DNA from: Nitratireductor sp. ZSWI3 | Lineage (GTDB): Bacteria > Pseudomonadota > Alphaproteobacteria > Rhizobiales > Rhizobiaceae | Reading direction: 5' to 3' | DNA length: 64,000 nucleotides | Assembly (NCBI RefSeq): GCF_024655565.1 | Contig: NZ_JANKOF010000014.1 | Location: 1 to 64,000, forward strand | Shown: positions 16,630-24,743 of the stretch, piece after piece | Numbering within the stretch: position 1 is the first letter of the stretch | Layout: each line of letters opens with the position of its first letter | Program-made: the position numbers and the translations under genes | The notes under the pieces: model-generated | Told to the model about the DNA's origin: nothing | What the model saw: the letters and a program-made list of their open reading frames with translations, nothing else | Databases searched by the model: none

Positions 16630-17218
16630 CATATTTCGGTTTGCTTGGCTTCGTTGCCACAACGCAGAACCCATTCTGCGCCGTCACCATGCGCACGTCC
16701 TTAAAGCCGGCCGCCTCGACTCTGATGGTCAGCCCTTCGCCCGATTGGCCGGAATGGACAGAAAAGCCGAGGGCGATGTTCTCACCCGGCTTCAAGATTC
16801 TCCATATTTCCCGCAACCCAGTTGCGGCGTCCGGCCAGACCTGCATCGAATTGACCGCCAGCGCCTTGTCGAAACTGGCGTCGGCGAAAGGTAAGTTCTC
16901 CACGGAACCCTGCCGCAGGTCGACACGACCCCTTCGGATAGCCGTGGCGCTTCTAGCGCGTGCTTGTTTGAGCATTTCCCTCGAGACGTCGATGCCCGCG
17001 ATGTGGCCTTCCGCTGCAAGCGCCGACAATCGCTGAATAACAACGCCAGGTCCGAATCCCACTTCGAGTATGGCATCAGTTGGGCCAACATCGAGGAGGC
17101 TGCTGACCCAAGCGCCGAAATTCTCATTTGCACGCGCCATGATGGCGCCGCCCAAGCGCCCGAGAATTCCCTGCGGGCGGCCAAACGCGCGCATCAAGAG
17201 AGCTTGCAAGACGGTCAT
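16616..17218 (-). CDS. Class I SAM-dependent methyltransferase
   Basis: 200 aa from ATG 17218, the first Met before the conserved region. DAILEVGFGPGVVIQRLSAL is SAM motif I, then GIDVSREMLKQARAR, VDLRQGSVENLPFADASFDK and WRILKPGENIALGF: UbiE/Methyltransf_11 type. The C-terminus ends inside the 34-bp repeat. It is monocistronic. Substrate unknown. Confidence 0.9.
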   Translation of the reverse strand: MTVLQALLMRAFGRPQGILGRLGGAIMARANENFGAWVSSLLDVGPTDAILEVGFGPGVVIQRLSALAAEGHIAGIDVSREMLKQARARSATAIRRGRVDLRQGSVENLPFADASFDKALAVNSMQVWPDAATGLREIWRILKPGENIALGFSVHSGQSGEGLTIRVEAAGFKDVRMVTAQNGFCVVATKPSKPKYAVNQ

Positions 17219-17479
17219 CTCGGTGTCTCCTTTCGTTGAGTCAAGAGTATCTTGGCGTAAGATATCGCTCAGCGGACAGGCGCTGATGGCCGAGTAGCGG
17301 TCGGCGCGCGCGAGCGCTAGATAGCGGAGCTTGCACTTGCGTCTTTTCTGGAACGCAACTTTCGGATCCAGTTCCTTCAATCGTTACCACTGCAGTTGCT
17401 AAGATGTTTCTTCGGCCTCACTGTTGATGCCTCGCCAGTCGTTCGCATCAACGTAATCACGCTCAGTAAGGCGGACGAG

Positions 17480-18061
17480 TCAGGTTTCCTCCCAGTTGGT
17501 AGGAATGGGCCGAAGAACCGAGGTGTCTACGATCTGATCGCCGTGGCCGGCGGGCTGAAGATGAGCGCCTGACAAACGCTGGATTGCAACGGCAAGCTGG
17601 GAAGTCGACAGAGTGTCACTGCCGCCAGTCAGGCCGTACCAGTCTCGCTCGACCACAGCCTTGGGAGAAAATTCTTCCCTTTCGGGTTTCGTTATCCCGA
17701 GTAATTGTTCAACGCTGGACAAACAAAGTTCGCCGCCTGATCCGACCAAATCCATAATCTGCTGTGCAGCATCAGTGGCGTCGATTTCTTCTAGTTGGAG
17801 TGGGACCTGATCGCTTGAGACTGTTACGCTCGTTCCTTCAGGTTGTCGATTCTCCGATTGAGCATTCATCAGGGCGAGCAACATCGACACACTAAACTGA
17901 ACTGGCGTTGATTTCGCCACCAAAGGCACCTGTTTGGCAGATCTGGTGGGGCTGCCCGGAACGTTTTGACCAGTTGTTATATCAGGCTGAAACGGTCGCT
18001 CAGGCTGTCGTGTGTTCACAGTGGTCAGTTTATGGCTGTAGCTGGGTGCAGAAATATCCAT
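17480..18061 (-). CDS. Hypothetical protein
   Basis: 193 aa, Ser/Thr/Gln-rich with a less GC-rich, less biased codon pattern than its neighbours. No signal peptide. The C-terminal part (DTLSTSQLAVAIQRLSG) has a faint EF-hand-like look, with the calcium ligands missing. I do not recognise the family. The reading frame is consistent over its length, so it is probably a gene, perhaps recently acquired. Confidence 0.5.
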   Translation of the reverse strand: MDISAPSYSHKLTTVNTRQPERPFQPDITTGQNVPGSPTRSAKQVPLVAKSTPVQFSVSMLLALMNAQSENRQPEGTSVTVSSDQVPLQLEEIDATDAAQQIMDLVGSGGELCLSSVEQLLGITKPEREEFSPKAVVERDWYGLTGGSDTLSTSQLAVAIQRLSGAHLQPAGHGDQIVDTSVLRPIPTNWEET

Positions 18062-18182
18062 GGAAGGTCCCGCATTTCATTTGCCATCGTCTTGGGCTGC
18101 TTGAGGAAGAAAAGCTATCTCAATGCCCCTCGGTTGCCGGTGTGGATTTCCCGGCACGAATCTGCCGGGAGGCGTACACAGG

Positions 18183-18250
18183 ATCAACCGATAAAATCCA
18201 TATTACTGGTTGACAGTTCAATGTCACCAGTTAAATTCCAAATACCGGTT
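18183..18250 (+). promoter_or_regulatory. Tandem palindromic operators upstream of the arginase-like gene
   Basis: Two 26-bp palindromes with identical 9-8-9 geometry: AACCGATAA-N8-TTACTGGTT (18186-18211) and CACCAGTTA-N8-ATACCGGTT (18225-18250), centres 39 bp apart. The first is part of a 34-bp element nearly identical to 16596-16629. A TTGACA (18210-18215) sits between them. Together they look like a regulated promoter for the gene starting at 18334. Confidence 0.5.
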
Positions 18251-18333
18251 GGGAGATGGCATCAAAGGTCACCCGCGGCTGGATATCGGGGATTCCACGC
18301 GGCTGAGGCGTTTCAACGAAGAGTTATTCTGAA

Positions 18334-19251
18334 ATGGTGGGAAGCAAGATAATCATCTGCGCTCCGAGCAACCTTGGCCTGCGCCCCGAGGAAGGCGGCA
18401 GGGAGCCGGGAACCTGGGAAGCGCCGCTCGTCCTGCTGTCGGAGGGGCTGCAGGCCGTTATTCAAGCAACAGATGTCGAATGGCTGCCTCGTCCCGCGTA
18501 TCGGTTCGACCCGGAGGAGAACACGCGCATCCGCAATGGTCATGCGATCCGCAGTTACAGCCTCGACTTGGCGCATCTCGTCCAGGCGCGCCTATCCGAC
18601 GGCAAATTCCCGGTCGTTATCGGCGGAGACTGCAGCATCCTGCTCGGCTGCCTCGCGGGTGCCAGAGCTTCTGGTCGCGTCGGACTGCTTCATATCGATG
18701 GCCATAGCGACTATTTCCATCCCGGGAATTACGATGTGCAGAGCCGCCTCGGAACCGTGGCGGGAATGGACCTCGCGCTTGCGACAGGGCGTGGGGAGAA
18801 ACTTCTCACCGAATGGCCAGGTATCGACGGACCTCTCGTTCAGGACGAAGACGTGACGCAGATGGGTGAGCGTGAGGCTCTCAGCCCAGACTACGCCCAG
18901 CACTACGGGGACATTCGCAACACGACGATCAATCGGATCATCGTTCAGGAAATGCTTCGAGAGGGAATGCTGGCGACCGCAAAAAGGGTCGCGGCATGGG
19001 CATCCCGTGGTGACCTTTCGCGCTATTGGCTGCATCTCGACGTGGACGTCCTTGCGGAAGCCGTCATGCCCGCGGTGGATTCGCCGGGGGAGCCGGGGCT
19101 GGATTTCGAACAAGTGGCCCAGCTTGTCTCCCTCCTGATACGCCATATTCCCGTCATCGGCGTCGACATCACGATTTACGACCCCGACAAAGATCCGGAC
19201 CGACGCTACGCCAAGGCGATCGTGGCATGTCTCGGCAACGCATTGGGTTGA
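18334..19251 (+). CDS. Arginase/ureohydrolase-fold protein
   Basis: 305 aa. Ureohydrolase metal motifs are present: GGDCS (97-101), DGHSD (122-126), HLDVDVLAEAVMPAVDSP with Asp235 and Asp237, and GVDITIYDP near the end. The first motif normally reads GGDHS; here Cys100 replaces a manganese-ligand His, so metal A may be altered and the substrate may not be arginine or agmatine. The ATG at 18334 gives normal family length. The next gene starts 87 nt downstream and could be co-transcribed. Confidence 0.85.
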   Translation: MVGSKIIICAPSNLGLRPEEGGREPGTWEAPLVLLSEGLQAVIQATDVEWLPRPAYRFDPEENTRIRNGHAIRSYSLDLAHLVQARLSDGKFPVVIGGDCSILLGCLAGARASGRVGLLHIDGHSDYFHPGNYDVQSRLGTVAGMDLALATGRGEKLLTEWPGIDGPLVQDEDVTQMGEREALSPDYAQHYGDIRNTTINRIIVQEMLREGMLATAKRVAAWASRGDLSRYWLHLDVDVLAEAVMPAVDSPGEPGLDFEQVAQLVSLLIRHIPVIGVDITIYDPDKDPDRRYAKAIVACLGNALG

Positions 19252-19338
19252 CCGGGCCGTCTGCCCGGAAATGGCTGTGCCTTCCGGCGAAGGCGGACGA
19301 TCACGTAAGAGCAATTTGCATAGGAAAGTGGTGAGCCA

Positions 19339-19887
19339 ATGGACACAGCGATCATCTCAAACCCTCGCAGCTTTCTCGAAGGCCTCACGGCCAGTGGACC
19401 TGCCGCCGAATATGCCGACCAACTTATGCTTTACGGACAATTCGTCGGCGACTGGTTGGCGGAAACGGTTGAATTCTCAGCGGACGGCACTGTAACCCAT
19501 TCCCAATGGGATATTCGGTTCGACTGGGTGCTCGAAGGGCGCGCGATCCAGGATCTCTGGATCACACCGGTCAGGAACGGGACTGAGGTCCGCTGGTCCG
19601 AACCCGGGAACCGATATTCGACGACATTACGGGTCTACGATCCGAAGATTGACGCGTGGCACATAATCTGGATCAACCCTCCGGGCGGATACATCACCCG
19701 GCAGCTTGCTCGCAAGGTCGGTGACGAGATCATACAATTGGCTGATGTCGATGCCTCGGGGTCGCTGACCCGGTGGGTTTACCGCGACATCACGCGAAAC
19801 AGCTTTCGCTGGTGCAACGAACGTTCTGTCGATCAAGGCAAGAGCTGGCGGCTTATGCAGGAGATGCGGGCGAAGCGACAAGGGTGA
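19339..19887 (+). CDS. Conserved hypothetical, lipocalin-like (DUF1579-type) protein
   Basis: 182 aa. The pattern QFVGDWLAETVEFSADGTV ... FDWVLEGRAIQDLWI ... YSTTLRVYDPKIDAWHIIWI ... DASGSLTRWVYRDIT is a repeated beta-strand barrel as in DUF1579-like proteins. No signal peptide. It follows the arginase-like gene on the same strand. The role is likely ligand binding; family name from pattern memory only. Confidence 0.75.
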   Translation: MDTAIISNPRSFLEGLTASGPAAEYADQLMLYGQFVGDWLAETVEFSADGTVTHSQWDIRFDWVLEGRAIQDLWITPVRNGTEVRWSEPGNRYSTTLRVYDPKIDAWHIIWINPPGGYITRQLARKVGDEIIQLADVDASGSLTRWVYRDITRNSFRWCNERSVDQGKSWRLMQEMRAKRQG

Positions 19888-20063
19888 CGAGCGGCATGAC
19901 GTCGCATTGCATGATACGTTCGAGGCCCGCTGCGATAGCTGGCCCATCCCCATAGATTCACCTGCACTGACGGCAGGGAGCGCGCCGAGGGATCCGTCTG
20001 GTTCCGAACAAACGGGACCTACGGCGTTGAAACTGGGCTAGTCAGCCTCCGCACCAGATAGGT

Positions 20064-20711
20064 TCAGGCGGCATCCGCTGCGCCGAAATGAGCCATCTGG
20101 TCCGCATATGCCTTTGCAAAGGACGAACGAGCAGTTGCCCTTGTGACATAGTCGCGGCAGGCGGGATATTGCGCCAAACCGCCGAACCGGTTGACTAGAC
20201 GCAGTATGTCCGCCATGGCGATGTCGGCGATAGAGAAGTTTTCAGTCAGCCATTCGCGCCCAGCCAGGACCGGTTCAAGGTGTTTGAGGCGGGAAACCAT
20301 TAGGAAGTCGTCCAGACTCTTCCATCCTGGAGTATCGCCTGCATTGCCGGATATTTGAAAAATGGACCAAGGCAGGCTCGCCATTTCGACTGAATTGAGC
20401 GCTGCGAACAGCCATTCCACCACCTTGTTGCGACCCTGCCGATCGGCAGGCATCAACTTTTCACTTCGCTCGCCCAGATGCAGAAGGATCGCACCACTCT
20501 CGAAGATCGAGATGTCTCCATCAGTCAACCACGGCACTTGTCCGAAAGGCTGGCGGGCGAAATGTGCCGGCTGCCGATCGCCAAACGACGTGCTCTCGAC
20601 CCGATAGGGCAACCCGGCCTCTTCCAGTGCCCAACGCACACGGATGTCGCGTACATAGCCCCGAGGAAACTCGGGAACCCAATCGTAGGTAGTGAGGACT
20701 AATTCATCCAT
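20064..20711 (-). CDS. Glutathione S-transferase family protein
   Basis: 215 aa. GYVRDIRVRWALEEAGLPYR, FGQVPWLTDGD and IFESGAILLHLGERSEKLMP define the GST_N domain; NFSIADIAMADILRLV is the GST_C N-capping region. The start overlaps the SRPBCC stop by 13 nt, making a three-gene ArsR-SRPBCC-GST operon. Related to the GSTs at 8887 and 46990 but more distant than those are from each other. Confidence 0.92.
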   Translation of the reverse strand: MDELVLTTYDWVPEFPRGYVRDIRVRWALEEAGLPYRVESTSFGDRQPAHFARQPFGQVPWLTDGDISIFESGAILLHLGERSEKLMPADRQGRNKVVEWLFAALNSVEMASLPWSIFQISGNAGDTPGWKSLDDFLMVSRLKHLEPVLAGREWLTENFSIADIAMADILRLVNRFGGLAQYPACRDYVTRATARSSFAKAYADQMAHFGAADAA

Positions 20712-21148
20712 TCGGCATCTCCCAGGAAAATCTGCAAATTGTCGAGAAGGCCGCTCCAGCCAGCCTCGTGGCTCTCGCGCGCGTCCTCATCGGGAAGGCG
20801 CTCATGGATGAGTGTCAGTTCGGTGCCGCCATCGAACGGTTTGAGCAGAAACGTGACCAGCGATTCTCGCTCCGGCTTCCCGGGCCATTCCCATGTGAAA
20901 ACGAGCTTCTCCTCGGGAACCACTTCCCGGTAAACCCCGGTGGGATTGTGCTCACTTCCGTTCAGCATCCGAAATACGATGCTGAAGCGGCCGCCAGGTC
21001 GTACATCGGCCACGGCTTTGAGTGTCGAACCGGCGTCCGGGCCCCACCATTGCATTATCAGTTCAGGCAGGGTGATCGCCGCGTAAACCTTCGCGGGAGA
21101 AGATATAATTCTCCGAACGATGGTTATGCTGGGGAGGTTCTTCGTCAT
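20699..21148 (-). CDS. SRPBCC (AHSA1-like) domain protein
   Basis: 149 aa: ITIVRRIISSPAKVYAAITL, IMQWWGPDAGSTLKAVADVR, GGRFSIVFRML, VFTWEWPGKPERESLVTFLL, HEAGWSGLLDNLQIFL. This is the classic AHSA1 pattern with the WxGP segment and terminal GW helix. It begins inside the arsR stop (ATGA) and its own stop overlaps the GST start. It may present a lipophilic ligand to the GST or act in detoxification. Confidence 0.93.
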   Translation of the reverse strand: MTKNLPSITIVRRIISSPAKVYAAITLPELIMQWWGPDAGSTLKAVADVRPGGRFSIVFRMLNGSEHNPTGVYREVVPEEKLVFTWEWPGKPERESLVTFLLKPFDGGTELTLIHERLPDEDARESHEAGWSGLLDNLQIFLGDAEWMN

Positions 21149-21483
21149 TCCCCGCCATCCTTTTCCACGAACGCAACAAGCCGGTCGAGGCTCGCCGTCC
21201 AGAAGCGCTCATACTGGTTGAGCCACTCCATTGCCTCTTGCATTGGCTCGACCGACAAACTGATCGCCACGGTGCGGCCGGTTTTGGTGCGCGTGATCAG
21301 TCCCGCAGTCGACAAGACATCCAGATGCTTCATGATGCCGGGAAGCTTCAGCGAGAGCGGCCGGGCTAGCTCACTTACCGAAAGCCCCGGTTCGTCCTTT
21401 AGTCGCGAGAGGATGCTTCGCCGAGTGGGATCGGAAAGGGCAGAGAATGTGCGATCCATCGCAGAGGCTCGATACTTCACCAT
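21145..21483 (-). CDS. ArsR-family transcriptional regulator
   Basis: 112 aa: MDRTFSALSDPTRRSILSRL ... GLSVSELARPLSLKLPGIMK ... LDVLSTAGLITRTKTGRTVA, then MEWLNQYERFWTASLDRLVA. Both ATG 21483 and ATG 21459 are possible; the strong promoter at 21491-21519 puts the transcript start at 21484, favouring a leaderless start at 21483. Head of the ArsR-SRPBCC-GST operon. Confidence 0.93.
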   Translation of the reverse strand: MVKYRASAMDRTFSALSDPTRRSILSRLKDEPGLSVSELARPLSLKLPGIMKHLDVLSTAGLITRTKTGRTVAISLSVEPMQEAMEWLNQYERFWTASLDRLVAFVEKDGGE

Positions 21484-21490
21484 GTAGCAA

Positions 21491-21519
21491 AGTATTATTC
21501 ATCGTGAGAACCGTGTCAA
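21491..21519 (-). promoter_or_regulatory. Strong promoter of the ArsR-SRPBCC-GST operon
   Basis: -35 TTGACA (21519-21514), 17-nt spacer, -10 AATACT (21496-21491). The predicted start falls directly at the ATG at 21483, giving a leaderless mRNA. Confidence 0.6.
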
Positions 21520-21908
21520 TCATTCGACATCACAGCCCGTGAGATTTTCAGACGGCTGACCCCGACGGTCGATGCAGTCCATTCCGGATAGCGATCCTCT
21601 ATGGCGAAAGCTTCGAAGGCGAAGATGAAAACCCGGGCAATCAGAACTGCGGTTGTCACATTCGGAACTGCGGACCCAAAATGCCGGCGACATGCAATCG
21701 GGCTGCGAATACCCGCTTCGATGTCATCAATATCCGGCTGATCGGCTGAACAAAGCTGGCGCAATAGCCCGCGGGCGCCGCTCTGTATCCTTGTTGATCC
21801 GAATGGACAATACCTGTCAGTACCCGTCCGGGTGCAAGGCGACAGTACCAGTTTTCTGAGTAATGCCTCAATTTGATCCCCCGGCTTCCAATCATCCTGG
21901 AGTTCACC
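21520..21908. other. Intergenic, no gene recognised
   Basis: About 390 bases between the ArsR promoter and the SnoaL stop. Frames present are short with no domain. A short inverted repeat TACCCG-TC-CGGGTG lies near 21822-21835. Otherwise nothing identifiable. Confidence 0.35.
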
Positions 21909-22310
21909 TTAGCTTTTCGGCGTCAAAAGGTTGGCGTCACGCGCGACCCGCCAGCGGCCATCCGCTTCCCTGCGGAACAGTGTCAGGGTGTAGCCCGCAC
22001 GCTGCATCGGCTCGCCGGCCGCGGGAGTGATGCTCAAGTTGATCCGGTTGCGCGTAAACGCCCAATTTCCATGGATCTGAAGCTCGACGACGTCATTGGT
22101 TCCGTCGATCTGCATCCCCGCTACACCAAGCTGGTTGGCGGTCGCTTCGAAAATCTCTCGGCCAAACGGCTCCTGGCCTGGGACCATGAAGACCACGTCA
22201 TTAGTCATAAGCGAGAGGATCGTGGCGGTGTCACCGGACTCGCTGGCCCGCATCCAAGTGGCAATGACTTGCCGGATCGCCTGTTCGTCTTCCGTCATTT
22301 CTTTCTCCAT
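21909..22310 (-). CDS. SnoaL-like/SgcJ-type NTF2-fold protein
   Basis: 133 aa: EQAIRQVIATWMRASESGDT, LSLMTNDVVFMVPGQEPFGR, YTLTLFRREADGRWRVARDA-NLL. This is the DUF4440/SgcJ family, cone-shaped ligand or isomerase fold. It lies 50 nt after the EamA stop on the same strand, possibly the tail of the dehalogenase operon. The start could also be the Met at 22298. Confidence 0.9.
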   Translation of the reverse strand: MEKEMTEDEQAIRQVIATWMRASESGDTATILSLMTNDVVFMVPGQEPFGREIFEATANQLGVAGMQIDGTNDVVELQIHGNWAFTRNRINLSITPAAGEPMQRAGYTLTLFRREADGRWRVARDANLLTPKS

Positions 22311-22360
22311 CTGAGCTATTGCGTCGGTTCAAAAAGCAATTTCGCGATAAGGCAAGTCAA

Positions 22361-23290
22361 TCAGCGAAGCCGAACTTGAAACTGAGATATGACCTTCTTC
22401 TGCGAACGCTGGCCGAACCAGATGCCGCCGACGATCAGGATCATTCCCGAGCACTGGGCGGGCGAGAGCGTCTGATCGAGGAAAAGCCAGCCCAGCACGA
22501 CCGCCGTCAGCGGGCTGAGGAAGAGCAGAAAGGACACCACGGCCGGCTCCAGTCGAGCAATCCCCCGCAGCCATAGGAAATAGGTTGCTGCCGCGCCGAT
22601 CAGGCCGAGCCAGGTGAAGCCAAGTGCGTTAGCCGCAGTCAGGTCTGACGGAAAAGGTTCCAGCGACAGTGCAACGGGCAACAGCAGCAGCCCCCCGGCC
22701 GTCAGTTGCCAGGCGGTAAAGGTGAGTGCGGATACCGGCGGTTGCCACTTCCTGCTCAGAACCGTTCCGCAGGCCATCGACAGAGCGCCGCCAAGACCGG
22801 CCGCGATCCCGATCGGATCAAGCCTTGCCGCCGGCGTCAGAACAAGGAGCGCCACGCCCGCAATTCCAACGAGAGCCGCCGCTATTGCCGCCGGTCGCGC
22901 CGGGTTGCCGAGGGCGAGACGCGCGAGCCCTATCACGATGAGCGGCTGGATGGCGCCAACGGTTGCGGCGACGCCGCCCGGTAACCGGTATGCCGAGACG
23001 AATAATAGCCACCAGAAAACCGAAAAGTTGAACGCGCCAAGCAGAAAGCTGCGCCACAGCCAGATCCCGCGCGGCAATGTCCGAACGATCACAAGCAGCG
23101 CAATGCCTGCCGGCAGCGCTCTCAGCATGGCGACGGTGAGAGGGACACCGGCAGGCAGCAACTCCGTGGTCACGACATATGTGCTGCCCCAGATGGCCGG
23201 CGCGATCGCTGTCGACAGAATGTCGAATCCGCGTATCGACGGCGCCCGCGGTGCTGCCGGATCATCGACAGGTGCGGAATTGCTCGTCAT
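22361..23290 (-). CDS. EamA/DMT-family transporter
   Basis: 309 aa from ATG 23290 (overlaps the nitroreductase stop, ATGA); the upstream open frame is a shadow. Ten hydrophobic segments in two EamA repeats: AIWGSTYVVTTELLPAGVPL begins the first, WQLTAGGLLLLPVALSLEP and SPLTAVVLGWLFLDQTLSPA lie in the second. Probably an inner-membrane exporter of a metabolite or drug, fitting the detoxification operon. Confidence 0.92.
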   Translation of the reverse strand: MTSNSAPVDDPAAPRAPSIRGFDILSTAIAPAIWGSTYVVTTELLPAGVPLTVAMLRALPAGIALLVIVRTLPRGIWLWRSFLLGAFNFSVFWWLLFVSAYRLPGGVAATVGAIQPLIVIGLARLALGNPARPAAIAAALVGIAGVALLVLTPAARLDPIGIAAGLGGALSMACGTVLSRKWQPPVSALTFTAWQLTAGGLLLLPVALSLEPFPSDLTAANALGFTWLGLIGAAATYFLWLRGIARLEPAVVSFLLFLSPLTAVVLGWLFLDQTLSPAQCSGMILIVGGIWFGQRSQKKVISQFQVRLR

Positions 23291-23922
23291 GCGAACTCCA
23301 GGACTTCCTGCAGCGGCCGCCGCGGCTTCTGCGGCCAGTTGTCGGGCAAAGTTCTGCCGACCGTCATGAGCAATACAGGGACCTCGTCCGGACCAAGGCC
23401 GAACTCCCGCACGACCTCGTCGGGATCGAAGCCGACCATCGCGCCCGTTGCGAGGCTGTTGGCTGCCGCAGCGAACATCAGGGTCGCAGCCCCGAAGGTG
23501 GCGGATCGGATGGCCTCGTCGCGCTGCATTCGGGCATTGCCTGTGTAAAGCGCGTTCGCGCCCCTTACCCAAAGCACCGACGTCGCCTCCGGCATGAACC
23601 CAGCTTCGACGGAAGGGCGAAGCCTTTCCGGCAGAACGGAATGATCGGGTAACTGGCCGCAGATGATGAAAGTCGCCGAGGCCTCGAGGACTTTTGCCTG
23701 CCTGCCGGCGGCCTCCCACAATTTTCGCTTGGCCTCTGGCGTCCGGACCGCGATGAAGCGCCAGTTCTGGAAATTGAATGCAGACGGTGCAAGCGTGGCG
23801 AGCCGAACGAGTTCGGTCAGGCCACTGTCTGGCAACAGGTGAGCCGGATCGTAATAGTTGGCTGAAATGCGCTTCTCGATCGCGTCGACAAGCACACGAT
23901 GGCGGTTGTTTACAGGTTCCAT
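23287..23922 (-). CDS. Nitroreductase-family protein
   Basis: 211 aa. Nitroreductase FMN fold: EKRISANYYDP, LATLAPSAFNFQNWRFIAVR (FMN/phosphate loop), NALYTGNARMQRDEAIRSAT, GFDPDEVVREFGL, PVLLMTVGRTLPDNWPQKPR. Expected to use NAD(P)H and FMN to reduce nitro or quinone groups. Overlaps the exporter start (ATGA); 67 nt downstream of the SelW-like gene. Confidence 0.92.
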   Translation of the reverse strand: MEPVNNRHRVLVDAIEKRISANYYDPAHLLPDSGLTELVRLATLAPSAFNFQNWRFIAVRTPEAKRKLWEAAGRQAKVLEASATFIICGQLPDHSVLPERLRPSVEAGFMPEATSVLWVRGANALYTGNARMQRDEAIRSATFGAATLMFAAAANSLATGAMVGFDPDEVVREFGLGPDEVPVLLMTVGRTLPDNWPQKPRRPLQEVLEFA

Positions 23923-23989
23923 GAGAATATCCGCTATGTATTCTTGAAATAGACCAGACCTTGCGGGTCGCTTTTCCTCGGCTGCCCGG

Positions 23990-24217
23990 CTATTTCAGCG
24001 CCGCCCGGACAGATCCGACGATTTCAGCGGTGTCCGGAAAGTGCCCCTTGATGCGTTTGGCCACGACTTCGCCGTTGACGCGTATTTCGAAGATACCGCC
24101 TTTCCCGGCCACAAGATTCGTGGTGATTGACAGGTCGCGTTGGAGCGCATCGACAGCTTCCGCTGCTCGCTTTCCATATCCGCACGGCTTGCAATAGGTG
24201 ATCGTAACGTCGTTCAT
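23990..24217 (-). CDS. SelT/SelW/SelH-family (Rdx) selenoprotein-like protein
   Basis: 75 aa from ATG 24217: VTITYCKPCGYGKRAAEAVD with a CxxC redox pair (Cys9, Cys12), then GIFEIRVNGEVVAKRIKGHF and PDTAEIVGSVRAAL. In animals the second Cys can be selenocysteine; here both are cysteine codons. Thioredoxin-like fold, presumably a thiol oxidoreductase in the detoxification operon. Confidence 0.9.
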   Translation of the reverse strand: MNDVTITYCKPCGYGKRAAEAVDALQRDLSITTNLVAGKGGIFEIRVNGEVVAKRIKGHFPDTAEIVGSVRAALK

Positions 24218-24290
24218 TGTTTCGGTCCTTTCATCGATGCGGGACTGAGTGATAGGGGGAGAGCGTCGCCTGATCGGCGGCACCGCATTG

Positions 24291-24743
24291 CTATTCGATG
24301 ACTCCGTTTTCCCGGTTGCGCTCGGCTGGAACGACGAAGGAGCACAACATCGCGGACCGCATCTGGTTGAATCCGCGTTTGAGGTAGAAATCTTCCTTGC
24401 CTTGTCGGGCATAGAGGATGATCCGCTTGTGATGCCGCACCTTTTGCTTGAGTGCTTCGAGGATGCGGGAGCCGAGACCGTATCCCTGGAAATCGGGATG
24501 AACCGCCATGTCGCAAATGACGGCGCAGTCGACTTCGTCGCCAAAGGCGCGTCCGGCGCCGATGAGCCTGTCGTGGTGCCGCGCAAAGATGCGGTACCGG
24601 CTGTTGCGAAAAGCCTCGACGATGGCGGAGGCGGGCCGATCTCCAAGCCGCGCGGCGGCGTAGAGACCGGCGAGTTGAGCCTCGTCACGGAAGGATGAGA
24701 CGAGTGCCACGTCGGCTTCAATGCCGTCCATGGTCTTGCTCAT
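24291..24743 (-). CDS. GNAT-family N-acetyltransferase
   Basis: 150 aa from ATG 24743 (ATG 24731 also possible), overlapping the GST 3' end. Core: FARHHDRLIGAGRAFGDEV, CDMAVHPDFQGYGLGSRILE (acetyl-CoA loop QGYGLG), then FYLKRGFNQMRSAM. Acceptor unknown. Part of the leftward operon from the dehalogenase. Confidence 0.9.
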   Translation of the reverse strand: MSKTMDGIEADVALVSSFRDEAQLAGLYAAARLGDRPASAIVEAFRNSRYRIFARHHDRLIGAGRAFGDEVDCAVICDMAVHPDFQGYGLGSRILEALKQKVRHHKRIILYARQGKEDFYLKRGFNQMRSAMLCSFVVPAERNRENGVIE

